Positions 8,297-15,420 of a stretch of 64,000 nucleotides of DNA are shown one piece after another (the stretch's first letter is position 1; each line of letters begins with the position of its first letter). The DNA comes from Cochlodiniinecator piscidefendens. Its GTDB lineage: Bacteria; Pseudomonadota; Alphaproteobacteria; Rhodobacterales; Rhodobacteraceae. The notes beneath the pieces were generated by a model. It had not been told where the DNA came from. It ran no database searches and saw only the letters and a list, made by a program, of their open reading frames with translations. The position numbers were made by a program, and so were the translations under genes. The stretch lies in assembly GCF_011326755.1 (NCBI RefSeq), contig NZ_JAAOIE010000002.1, positions 682,001 through 746,000 of the forward strand. Direction: 5' to 3'.

Positions 8297-9493
8297 ATGA
8301 GTAAACTAAAAACGCCCCCTCACTTAATCACCCTCATTTTGTTGACTGGATTTTCTCCGTTATCGCTCAACATGTTTTTGCCATCACTTGCCAATATCGC
8401 CGTTGATTTCGGCGCCAATTATAAAACAGCAAGTATAGCCGTTTCCGGATATCTCGCTCTTACAGCTGTTGTACAAATTATTATTGGACCGCTCTCAGAT
8501 AAAATTGGTCGGCGGCCTGTTCTGCTATCGGCAGTCTTGATATTCGCAATCGCATCGATAGGCTGCGTGTTGGCGCAGGACATCACGACGTTTCTCATTT
8601 TTCGTATGCTACAGGGGGGAATGGTCGCTGGGTATACCTTATCTATGGCAATTGTCAGGGATACACATTCTGAGCGAGAAGCTGTTAGTCTGATCGGCTA
8701 CATTGGTATGTCGATGGCTATCGCCCCCATGGTGGGACCTATGTTCGGCGGATTACTAGATACCTTCTTTGGTTGGCGCTCCATCTTTATCTTTTATGCG
8801 ATGTCTGGGGCTGTTTTGTTTTTCCTATGCTGGGTTGACTTGGGGGAAACGCAGGACACCACGCCATCGCAGTCAACGCCCCAGGCTTCGAAAATAGGTG
8901 TACTTCTTCGGGACCCACAATTTTGGGCTTTTTCACTCTGCGGGGCAAGTTCTGTCGGGGCGTTTTATATTTTTTTAACAGGTGCCCCGCTCGTGGCCCT
9001 ATCAGAATTTGGTGTCACAACGGCGGAGTTAGGCATATACATCGGCACTATCACTCTGGGTTTCATGGCAGGTGGTTTTCTTACCGGACGGTTTGGTTCC
9101 AAATTTGAATTAACGACTATGATGTTAATCGGACGCATTGTTGCGTGTCTCGGCCTTTTGGTGGGATCACTGCTTATTTTTCAAGGGTTTCAATCGCCTC
9201 AGTTTTTCTTCGCCAGCACCATTTTCGTTGGGCTGGGAAATGGCCTTACCATGCCAGGCAGCAACACTGGCGCAATGTCAGTTAGACCCAACCTTGCAGG
9301 AAGCGCGGCTGGGCTGAACGGCGCTCTGATCGTCGCAGGAGGGGCTGCTTTAACAACGTTAACCGGGATAATAATGCCAGAAGAAAACGGTAGCCAAACA
9401 TTGCTTATGCTTATGCTCGGGGCTTCTGGAATGGGCCTATGCTTTGCTGTCTGGGCGGTTTATCTCACGAAACAAAGAAGTTTGGCATCATGA
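8297..9493 (+). CDS. Bcr/CflA-type MFS multidrug efflux transporter
   Basis: 398 residues with twelve predicted membrane segments. Loop 2-3 motif GPLSDKIGRRPVL near residue 64 and the Bcr/CflA-like LRPLGGP-region equivalent IAPMVGPMFGGLL near 140 mark the DHA1 drug:proton antiporter group. The N terminus (FSPLSLNMFLPSLANIAVDF) is typical of Bcr. The ATG at 8297 was chosen over a TTG one codon earlier. Expression is apparently gated by the leader peptide and terminator directly upstream. The stop overlaps the Nudix gene start (ATGA), so a Nudix hydrolase is made from the same message. Substrates cannot be read from sequence; Bcr relatives export bicyclomycin, chloramphenicol and cysteine-related compounds. 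Confidence 0.88.
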   Translation: MSKLKTPPHLITLILLTGFSPLSLNMFLPSLANIAVDFGANYKTASIAVSGYLALTAVVQIIIGPLSDKIGRRPVLLSAVLIFAIASIGCVLAQDITTFLIFRMLQGGMVAGYTLSMAIVRDTHSEREAVSLIGYIGMSMAIAPMVGPMFGGLLDTFFGWRSIFIFYAMSGAVLFFLCWVDLGETQDTTPSQSTPQASKIGVLLRDPQFWAFSLCGASSVGAFYIFLTGAPLVALSEFGVTTAELGIYIGTITLGFMAGGFLTGRFGSKFELTTMMLIGRIVACLGLLVGSLLIFQGFQSPQFFFASTIFVGLGNGLTMPGSNTGAMSVRPNLAGSAAGLNGALIVAGGAALTTLTGIIMPEENGSQTLLMLMLGASGMGLCFAVWAVYLTKQRSLAS

Positions 9494-9933
9494 AACAGCA
9501 CCCAAAACTCGCCGCTCTTGCTGTGGTCCTGGAAAAAGGAAAGCTGCTATTGGTTCGTCGGAAAAACGAGCCCGACGCTGGGCTATGGGGATATCCCGGC
9601 GGTCACGTAGACTTAGGGGAGACTGCTTTGGCGGCTGCGGTGCGTGAACTACGCGAAGAAACAACAATCATCGCAACTCCGATAACTTATCTGACAAATG
9701 TAGATGTCATCATTTCAAACGAAACGGGCCGTGTTGATCATCACTTTCTCTTGGCTGCAGTTTTGTGTAAATTTCAATCAGGAACGCCTACTGCACAAGA
9801 CGATGTAGCTGAGGCTGAATGGTTCGATTTTAACACCGTATTGAATGCTGAACTTCCTATGAGCAAGAATGTTGACACTGTCCTGCAGATCGCACTTCAA
9901 CATATGAGAAACGGTGCATCCAGCAATAAATAA
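9490..9933 (+). CDS. Nudix hydrolase
   Basis: 147 residues; the ATG overlaps the exporter stop. The Nudix box is complete: GGHVDLGETALAAAVRELREE, giving the G-x5-E-x7-RE-x2-EE metal site near residues 36-58. The N terminus AALAVVLEKGKLLLVRRKNEPDAGLWGYPGG matches ADP-ribose pyrophosphatase or MutT-like members that hydrolyse a nucleoside diphosphate linked to another group. The substrate is unknown. Coupling to a drug exporter gene may mean detoxification of a modified nucleotide or simple house-cleaning. A strong bidirectional hairpin follows. Confidence 0.9.
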   Translation: MKQHPKLAALAVVLEKGKLLLVRRKNEPDAGLWGYPGGHVDLGETALAAAVRELREETTIIATPITYLTNVDVIISNETGRVDHHFLLAAVLCKFQSGTPTAQDDVAEAEWFDFNTVLNAELPMSKNVDTVLQIALQHMRNGASSNK

Positions 9934-9983
9934 AATGGGTTGCCCAAGCCCGAGTGACCCCGCGCTTGACCCAACCCATTTTT
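9932..9983. terminator. Bidirectional terminator between Nudix and PanB-like genes
   Basis: AAAATGGGTTG pairs with CAACCCATTTT across about 29 bases; A-rich on one side and T-rich on the other, so it can end both convergent transcripts. Confidence 0.75.
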
Positions 9984-10006
9984 CCTTATCCTAACAAACG
10001 GGCGCG

Positions 10007-10831
10007 TTACGTTTTATCAAGCGCCTCTTTCAGCTGCTCCAATTCACCATCGCGCATTGTGATAGCTTGCTCCTGATACGGGAACGCATTCTTGTGCACT
10101 TCAGCAGTGAATTCCTGTAGTGCCGCAACACGTTCCGCGTACATTTCGCGATGCAATTTACCAAGATTGCGAAACGCATGTGCGTGACGTGGAGCGTTCT
10201 CATCTTCACCGCAAATATCCGCCATAAACAGAAAGATAACGTCCCCCGCGTTCCCGGATCCCAAAGATATCGTCACAATTGAGGTCTTATCGTTCAGAAG
10301 GTTCAAAGTCTCTTCTGCAACGCATTCTATCTCACAGGCGAAGGCACCCGCATCTTCGTAACGTTTGAATGTACGATATAGCTCCATCGCTTCGTCGGCA
10401 GTTCGACCTACAGCCTTCAATCCACCTTTCCAGTGACTAAAAGTAGGCACAAGCCCCATGTGAACTTGAACAGGAATGCCTTCGCGCGCGAGCATCTCCA
10501 CAACGGGCAATGATCGATTGGTAAAATACATGTCTGCTCCGGCTTCCATTTGCCCCATCGCATGCCGGAGAATTTCATCATGAGTTACAAACTGCCCCCA
10601 CCCCATCGCACTTCCTACGAAATGTGTCGGGGCGAGCTCACGCGCAAGTTCGATATCGCGATCCCACACTGTCAGTGTATCAATTCCGGCTTCGACACAG
10701 GCCCGGATTTCACCTTCATTTGCGGGGTTGCACATCGTCAAACGTCTGCCTGACCCTTTGAGGTCTTGCAAATCTTTCACCGTATAGTTGCGCATACCGG
10801 GCTTTCGACCAAACGTATAAATGTTCTTCAT
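10007..10831 (-). CDS. PanB-like (ketopantoate hydroxymethyltransferase superfamily) protein
   Basis: 274 residues with the barrel of the PanB/phosphoenolpyruvate-mutase superfamily: TMCNPANEGEIRACVEAGID near residue 32, VQVHMGLVPTFSHWKGG near 118 and the catalytic-glutamate region GAFACEIECVAEE near 163. It is not the pantothenate enzyme: a true panB is at 56606-57415, and here the VDMPFG aspartate and KIEGG lysine regions are replaced (GSAMGWG and MYFTNRS). It is the distal gene of an operon with a membrane hydroxylase and an HD-domain oxygenase-like protein, 12 bases after the former. A C-C bond-forming or cleaving step on the product of two oxygenases is a reasonable guess. The family function is undefined. 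Confidence 0.75.
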   Translation of the reverse strand: MKNIYTFGRKPGMRNYTVKDLQDLKGSGRRLTMCNPANEGEIRACVEAGIDTLTVWDRDIELARELAPTHFVGSAMGWGQFVTHDEILRHAMGQMEAGADMYFTNRSLPVVEMLAREGIPVQVHMGLVPTFSHWKGGLKAVGRTADEAMELYRTFKRYEDAGAFACEIECVAEETLNLLNDKTSIVTISLGSGNAGDVIFLFMADICGEDENAPRHAHAFRNLGKLHREMYAERVAALQEFTAEVHKNAFPYQEQAITMRDGELEQLKEALDKT

Positions 10832-10842
10832 CAGGATTGTCC

Positions 10843-11844
10843 CTATTTGCTCGACCAGATTTTGCGACGACGCTCTTTGACAATCTCGTTGCCTTCAGTC
10901 GAACCATCGTGAAATGTACCTAACCAAGTGTCCCAAGGTGTTTCATACGTTCCGTAATTACAGTCGAAGAAACGGTGATGCAGCTGATGGAAAAAATCGC
11001 CAACTTCGACGCCCCCGACCTTGCCGATTTTCAGTTTTTCAAACCCGGTATGAGATGTCGGTGCACCAACACCGTGATGGAATAGTAGAAAAATAACGTG
11101 GATAGGATGGCCCGGCACCAACAGGAACATCAAAGTATCCGTCATCAGGATGAAGCTTTCGACAGGATGCATAGCCAGACCCGACCATGGGCCAGTGTTG
11201 ATATTACGGTGATGCCACGAATGCACATGACGGTACATAAACCCAATGTGTAAGATCCGGTGATGCATATAAAAATACAGACCTGCCCAGATCGGGATGA
11301 TTATGATCAACGCCACAAACCAAATTGGATTGCTTTCAAATGTGATCATCGTCGCCCAACCATTGGCGTAAGCGTACCACATAAAGCATTCCCAGAACGT
11401 CCAGAACTGCATGGCTACAAATGACCACAGCATGTTGTCCCAAACCTGGTTTTTAAACGTAAAGACCTTCGCGCCTTTCATCATCGGGCGCATGTCATAA
11501 CGCATCTCATCGCCCTGCACACCGAACGTCCACAATAATAGATGCAGGCCTCCGGCAACACTAAACAAGATAATGAAATTGCGGATCCAAACTTCAGAAA
11601 CCCAATCAAAAGCGATGGTTTCTGCGCGACTCAACTCAGGTGTAAAAAACATCCAAGTGATAATTGCCCCGATTAGGAACAGACAGCGCATGCCAACGGG
11701 ATTCCAGCTGCGTAACAAATAAAGAATTGAGGCCAGCGGCTTCAGCGGCCAATCCCAATACGGGGCGACTTGAATCGGCAAAGATGGTGTAAAGTTCCAG
11801 ATACGGCGCGGCGTACGCGCTGGCGTTTCAGACTGATCTGTCAT
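10843..11844 (-). CDS. Membrane fatty-acid hydroxylase / sterol desaturase superfamily protein
   Basis: 333 residues with four to six membrane segments. The histidine clusters of integral di-iron hydroxylases are all present: MHHRILH near residue 203, HVHSWHH near 216 and FFHQLHHRFF near 295. These enzymes use O2 and electrons to hydroxylate or desaturate lipid-like substrates at the membrane. The extra N-terminal 60 residues are proline- and tryptophan-rich. It sits between the HD protein (18 bases upstream) and the PanB-like gene, so all three are probably one transcript. Which lipid or small molecule is oxidised is unknown; no electron donor gene lies nearby. Confidence 0.85.
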   Translation of the reverse strand: MTDQSETPARTPRRIWNFTPSLPIQVAPYWDWPLKPLASILYLLRSWNPVGMRCLFLIGAIITWMFFTPELSRAETIAFDWVSEVWIRNFIILFSVAGGLHLLLWTFGVQGDEMRYDMRPMMKGAKVFTFKNQVWDNMLWSFVAMQFWTFWECFMWYAYANGWATMITFESNPIWFVALIIIIPIWAGLYFYMHHRILHIGFMYRHVHSWHHRNINTGPWSGLAMHPVESFILMTDTLMFLLVPGHPIHVIFLLFHHGVGAPTSHTGFEKLKIGKVGGVEVGDFFHQLHHRFFDCNYGTYETPWDTWLGTFHDGSTEGNEIVKERRRKIWSSK

Positions 11845-11861
11845 GATTTTTCCAATCGTTC

Positions 11862-12485
11862 TTACATGGCCGCACGCGTGGCAGCAACTTCAGGCATAAC
11901 CAATGGTTGGTCCGGCGCCTGCATGACGTCGGGGTCATAAGGGGGGCGTGCAAAAACCTCGCGCACCATCGGCGCAAAAAATGAAAGAGGAAGCGTTGGA
12001 TACTCAGGATCAAAGCTAGCTTGATCCCAGCGCTCGCAAAATTGCGCGCAATCATCGAAGTACTTCGCACCACGATGACGTTCCCGCTTATCTTTATCAA
12101 AACCCTCTAGATGATGACCGTAGTACAGCATCTGAAAGTCACCATGTGTTTCAATACACCAGCGACATTGCTCACGCACAAAAGGTTTCAAAATCGTCGC
12201 AGCATATTCGTCGTGATTATAAGGGGCAAAAATATCACCTATATCATGCAGCAATGCTGACACGACCCAATCGATATCCGCACCATCATGCCACGCTCGG
12301 GTCGCAGATTGCACTGAATGCCCAAGGCGCGTAATTTGATATCCTGAGAGGCTCTCATCTAAGTGCTCTAAAGCATGTAGCAACCGATCGGCCGTCCCTT
12401 TCGTGTACTCGATTTCATGTGCTGTCAGGAATTCGTATTCTTCCTTAGTGCCATCTTTCATTTGGGTGAAGTTCACTCGTTCCAT
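11862..12485 (-). CDS. HD-domain protein resembling PhnZ/TmpB-type di-iron oxygenases
   Basis: 207 residues from an ATG with GGAGG six bases upstream; the frame is open 39 bases further but that start has no ribosome site. Metal-binding residues are in order: YQITRLGHSVQSA near residue 49, LLHDIGD near 76, PYNHDEYA near 87, IETHGDFQML near 108 and FCERWDQASFDP near 145. This layout (GH-S-Q-A, HD, H, H, WD-x-A) is that of the HD proteins with a mixed-valent di-iron site, PhnZ and TmpB, which cleave C-P bonds oxidatively. The glutamate usually just before the first histidine is glycine here. It is first gene of the operon, divergent from a LysR gene. Oxygenase rather than phosphohydrolase activity is inferred. 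Confidence 0.75.
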   Translation of the reverse strand: MERVNFTQMKDGTKEEYEFLTAHEIEYTKGTADRLLHALEHLDESLSGYQITRLGHSVQSATRAWHDGADIDWVVSALLHDIGDIFAPYNHDEYAATILKPFVREQCRWCIETHGDFQMLYYGHHLEGFDKDKRERHRGAKYFDDCAQFCERWDQASFDPEYPTLPLSFFAPMVREVFARPPYDPDVMQAPDQPLVMPEVAATRAAM

Positions 12486-12561
12486 ATCACGCCTCCATAG
12501 ATTTCTTTTAACAGTGCCTGACACATCGCTTTACGACGACGGCTAAAAGTGGAATAATAGA

Positions 12562-12576
12562 ATAACTATTTGTTAT
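12562..12576. promoter_or_regulatory. Inverted repeat in the LysR/HD divergent region (candidate LysR site)
   Basis: ATAAC-TATTT-GTTAT is a perfect 5-5-5 palindrome located 17 bases before the LysR start and 77 bases before the HD gene. A LysR protein normally binds such a site to repress itself and activate the divergent operon. No experimental support. Confidence 0.4.
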
Positions 12577-12592
12577 ACTGAACGTGGTGAAA

Positions 12593-13507
12593 ATGCGGCG
12601 TAATCTCCCCCCTTTAAATGCCCTATTCGCTTTTGAAGCCGCAGCACGGCATGGCAGCTTTACCCGCGCAGCCGAAGAATTATCCGTCGCTCAACCTGCG
12701 ATTACCCGTCATATTGCAAAGTTAGAGAATTGGTTTGGCCATACGTTATTTACACGTCGCGGCAGCACCATTGAGTTAACAACCGAGGGCCATATTTTAG
12801 CGGGGCTTTCTACAACAGTGTTTGACCGGCTAGAGTTGGGTATTCGCGATGTTTTACCCAGCAATGATCATGAAATTCTGATTGGCGCCTCCTTCGGGGT
12901 CGCGCACCTATGGCTCATGCCGAGGATCAGCGGCATGCGGTTGGCAGCCAATGCCACAGTGAATTTCTTAACATCAGATGATTACCGCAGCTTTGACGAC
13001 CCATCTGTCGATTGCTCTATTCGATTTGGGAATGGTGACCTTGGTTCATACAACAACGATCTTCTTTTTCGCGAACATTGCCAAATTATAGCGAGCCCAA
13101 CTTTTTTGGAAATGCATCCAGAGTTTGATCCCAACGATCCCCTACAAACGATCGATCCAAAACACCTGTTTGACCACGGTGATCCACGAGCCAACGGCTG
13201 GATGACATGGGAACGCTATCTTCAACATATTGGCAAACCCACCTCAGGCGCAGAACGTTTCACAAAAGTGCTTAGCTTCCCGACCATGCTCGATATGGTT
13301 GCTGCTGGTGAAGGCGTCACAATCGGTTATCGAGGCTTAGATGATCACCTTATCGAAGCGGACCAGCTTGTCCGAATTGGAACACAAGTCGAACGCGACG
13401 GGCATGGATACTACCTTGTCTACAGAAATGAAGTAAAATCCAAACGTCCTTTTCGGCGACTTCGTGATTACCTTTTACAGAGCAAGTTAGGGCATCTTAC
13501 CACTTAA
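12593..13507 (+). CDS. LysR-family regulator, GcvA-like
   Basis: 304 residues from the ATG giving MRRNLPPLNALFAFEAAARHGSF, the usual start of GcvA-like proteins; two GTG codons six and nine bases upstream are alternatives. The winged helix covers residues 5-65 (LSVAQPAITRHIAKLENWFG), followed by an effector domain with the GcvA-type HCQIIASPTFL and LSFPTMLDMVAAGEGVTIGYRG. It is divergent from the HD-hydroxylase-PanB-like operon and most likely controls it. The inducer is unknown. GcvA relatives also control beta-lactamase and amino acid genes, so the name gives no substrate. Confidence 0.9.
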   Translation: MRRNLPPLNALFAFEAAARHGSFTRAAEELSVAQPAITRHIAKLENWFGHTLFTRRGSTIELTTEGHILAGLSTTVFDRLELGIRDVLPSNDHEILIGASFGVAHLWLMPRISGMRLAANATVNFLTSDDYRSFDDPSVDCSIRFGNGDLGSYNNDLLFREHCQIIASPTFLEMHPEFDPNDPLQTIDPKHLFDHGDPRANGWMTWERYLQHIGKPTSGAERFTKVLSFPTMLDMVAAGEGVTIGYRGLDDHLIEADQLVRIGTQVERDGHGYYLVYRNEVKSKRPFRRLRDYLLQSKLGHLTT

Positions 13508-13717
13508 TCTCGATGGTATTTGTATTTTTCCAAAGCGAAACGATACATTCAAAACCAGCAAGATGGCTGAGTTTACCAGCGATGAAGCAACCATTCGACT
13601 GAGCGCAAATTGCGAGTTTTTGCATTTCAACACAGCTTTCTTCCGCGCATATCCGTAAATCGTTTTTATGGTTCACTCCACAGCATTGATTTGATCAAAA
13701 ACAAGAGAAGGCCCGCA

Positions 13718-14317
13718 TTATATTGGCAGGCCTGCGCTGTGAAGAGAACAACACCGTTCTATGCCACCGCGCAGGCATCGCTGAGAGTCTTTACTACAGC
13801 TGGTCGAAAGAGTTTTGGGGGCTGGCACCTTAGGCCGAGGCAACTCTCTGAGGGCTTCTACGACGAGTTCGGTGCCGCCAGAAGTGATCTGGTATCCAAT
13901 GTCACCGGCCTGCCTCCGTTCGTCCTCCGTCAAGGAGCTGATGCCAACACTGCCCCCGCGATCTACCAAAAGACCAAGAAGTTCACAGAAATAGGCGGCT
14001 GCATTGCATTCAAGCGTATCAATCCAACGGGTCACCGGCGCTCCCATCGATCGCGCCTCAATATAATTTGAAAGCCCAGATGGCGTAGAGACGTTTGCAT
14101 TCTCAGCGGCGCACAAGATGTCCCATCTTTGCTCAAGGCACCGTTTGGTGAAATCATGAACCGAACCCGCATAGCCAACACGCTCAAAACTCTTGAGAAG
14201 CACCCCGTGCTGCGGACATTGGCGCATAAACGGGATGTGCCAGGTCGCTTGGGAACCATTTGGGATAAGTTGAAGAAAGACCCGCCCCAGGACATGCTGG
14301 AGGCGGACAGGCTGGGG
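13718..14317 (-). pseudogene. Decayed tniQ (transposition target-selection protein) fragment
   Basis: The minus frame opens after a TAG at 14318-14320 and shows the TniQ pattern: ATWHIPFMRQCPQHGVLL, then STPSGLSNYIEAR, TRWIDTLECNAAAYFCELLG, LTEDERRQAGDIGYQITSGG and VVEALREL. The N-terminal CxxC zinc part is missing. Past the VEALREL stretch the family-like PKTLFDQL reading is found only after a one-base shift, and two stops follow at once, so the gene is broken at both ends. No tniA or tniB lies nearby. TniQ belongs to Tn7/Tn5053-type transposons, so this marks an old insertion at the left edge of the island. Its 5' part is antisense to the start of the GIY-YIG gene. Confidence 0.7.
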
Positions 14318-15283
14318 CTATTGACTGCCCCCGAACCTGAACAAGCAAACTGGCGAGACGAACCTGCGGAAAATATCATCCCAGACAGCCTGGAAGATAT
14401 CTTCGCTGATGATGATCTCAAGGTACCTGCAGAATTCTCAGATCTCCGCCATGTCACACCATCTGCGGACAGGCATCAGTCAGAACATCGCGCGGAGTTT
14501 TTTCCTTGCCCTGATTTCGAGCAATTCGAAGCGAAATTCATACAGATTCAAGCCGCTCTCGAAGCGGGTGAGCGGAAAACAAAGGTTGTCGAAAAATGGG
14601 CCATTATTGAGCCTGTTGCTGGAGATGTATTCATCCGAAATGGATTGTTGTGCCTTGTGGTTGAGCGGATGCGTAAATCCTCAGGCCGGCTTTCTCAGGA
14701 AGACCGCCTGCGCATCGTCCTGTCCAATGGAACAGAAAGCGACCCTATGGTCTCTTCATTTCGCAAAGCATTGAACGATGACAAAACCGCCCGTTCTGTT
14801 CAGAAAGTCGGCCTGGGTCCACTTGACCCGGAATGGGAGGCTGACCAGTTGGCCATCACCGGAACCATATATGTTGCCCAATCAATGTCTGAAGATCCCA
14901 ACATTAAACCGCACCGTGATATTTTATACAAAATCGGGGTTACAAGCCAAAATGTGAAGCGGCGCGTTGCTGATGCAAAAAATGACCCCACTTTCCTTTT
15001 GGCTCCGGTGAAGGTGGTCGCGACCTACCAACTTGGAAACCTTCCCCGCGAAAAAGTAGAAAACCTGTTGCATCGTTTTTTTGAGGCAGCACGTCCGGCA
15101 GAGTTATTTGTATTGGACCGTTTTGGTGAAAAAGTTCATCCAAAGGAATGGTTCTTCATCTTACCAGAACATGTAAGTCGCGCGGCTGCATTAATACAAA
15201 GTGGTCGCCTGCACGAGTATCAGTATGATCCAATCCATCAAAAAATATCACGCAAAGATGGTTTCGCAAATGGGCGCGTTTGA
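14156..15283 (+). CDS. GIY-YIG superfamily (T5orf172-like) nuclease-domain protein
   Basis: 375 residues from the ATG giving MNRTRIANTLKTLEKHP; an upstream ATG in the same frame has no better ribosome site. Residues 1-130 are charged and not recognised. The C-terminal domain has the GIY-YIG features GTIYVAQS near residue 245, LYKIGVTSQNVKRRV near 267 and the glutamate helix REKVENLLHRFFEAAR near 303. T5orf172-type domains occur in phage and defence-island proteins. It is convergent with the helicase-PLD gene and not in an operon. The first 54 codons lie opposite the tniQ remnant, so the real start may be further in. Nuclease activity is inferred only. Confidence 0.7.
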   Translation: MNRTRIANTLKTLEKHPVLRTLAHKRDVPGRLGTIWDKLKKDPPQDMLEADRLGLLTAPEPEQANWRDEPAENIIPDSLEDIFADDDLKVPAEFSDLRHVTPSADRHQSEHRAEFFPCPDFEQFEAKFIQIQAALEAGERKTKVVEKWAIIEPVAGDVFIRNGLLCLVVERMRKSSGRLSQEDRLRIVLSNGTESDPMVSSFRKALNDDKTARSVQKVGLGPLDPEWEADQLAITGTIYVAQSMSEDPNIKPHRDILYKIGVTSQNVKRRVADAKNDPTFLLAPVKVVATYQLGNLPREKVENLLHRFFEAARPAELFVLDRFGEKVHPKEWFFILPEHVSRAAALIQSGRLHEYQYDPIHQKISRKDGFANGRV

Positions 15284-15420
15284 ACCAATTCGACAATGAC
15301 CATTCTAACGAAAGTGGGAAGTTATAAAGGTCATTGTTGAGTTACTGGAAGCGCGGCGCCCCACGCAAATACAACCCAACATCATTGTATATGATTGGTG
15401 CTCCTGAATATCCCCTACCG

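Noticed and set aside
10007-10831. Calling this gene panB
   Set aside because: A proper panB exists at 56606-57415; this protein lacks the PanB aspartate and lysine motifs.
13610-14071. 153-codon plus-strand frame opposite tniQ
   Set aside because: The minus-strand reading shows TniQ motifs; this plus frame shows none.
15293-15337. ACAATGACC-GGTCATTGT repeat between GIY-YIG and helicase genes
   Set aside because: Nine-base arms with a 27-base loop and no T-run; weak terminator at best.
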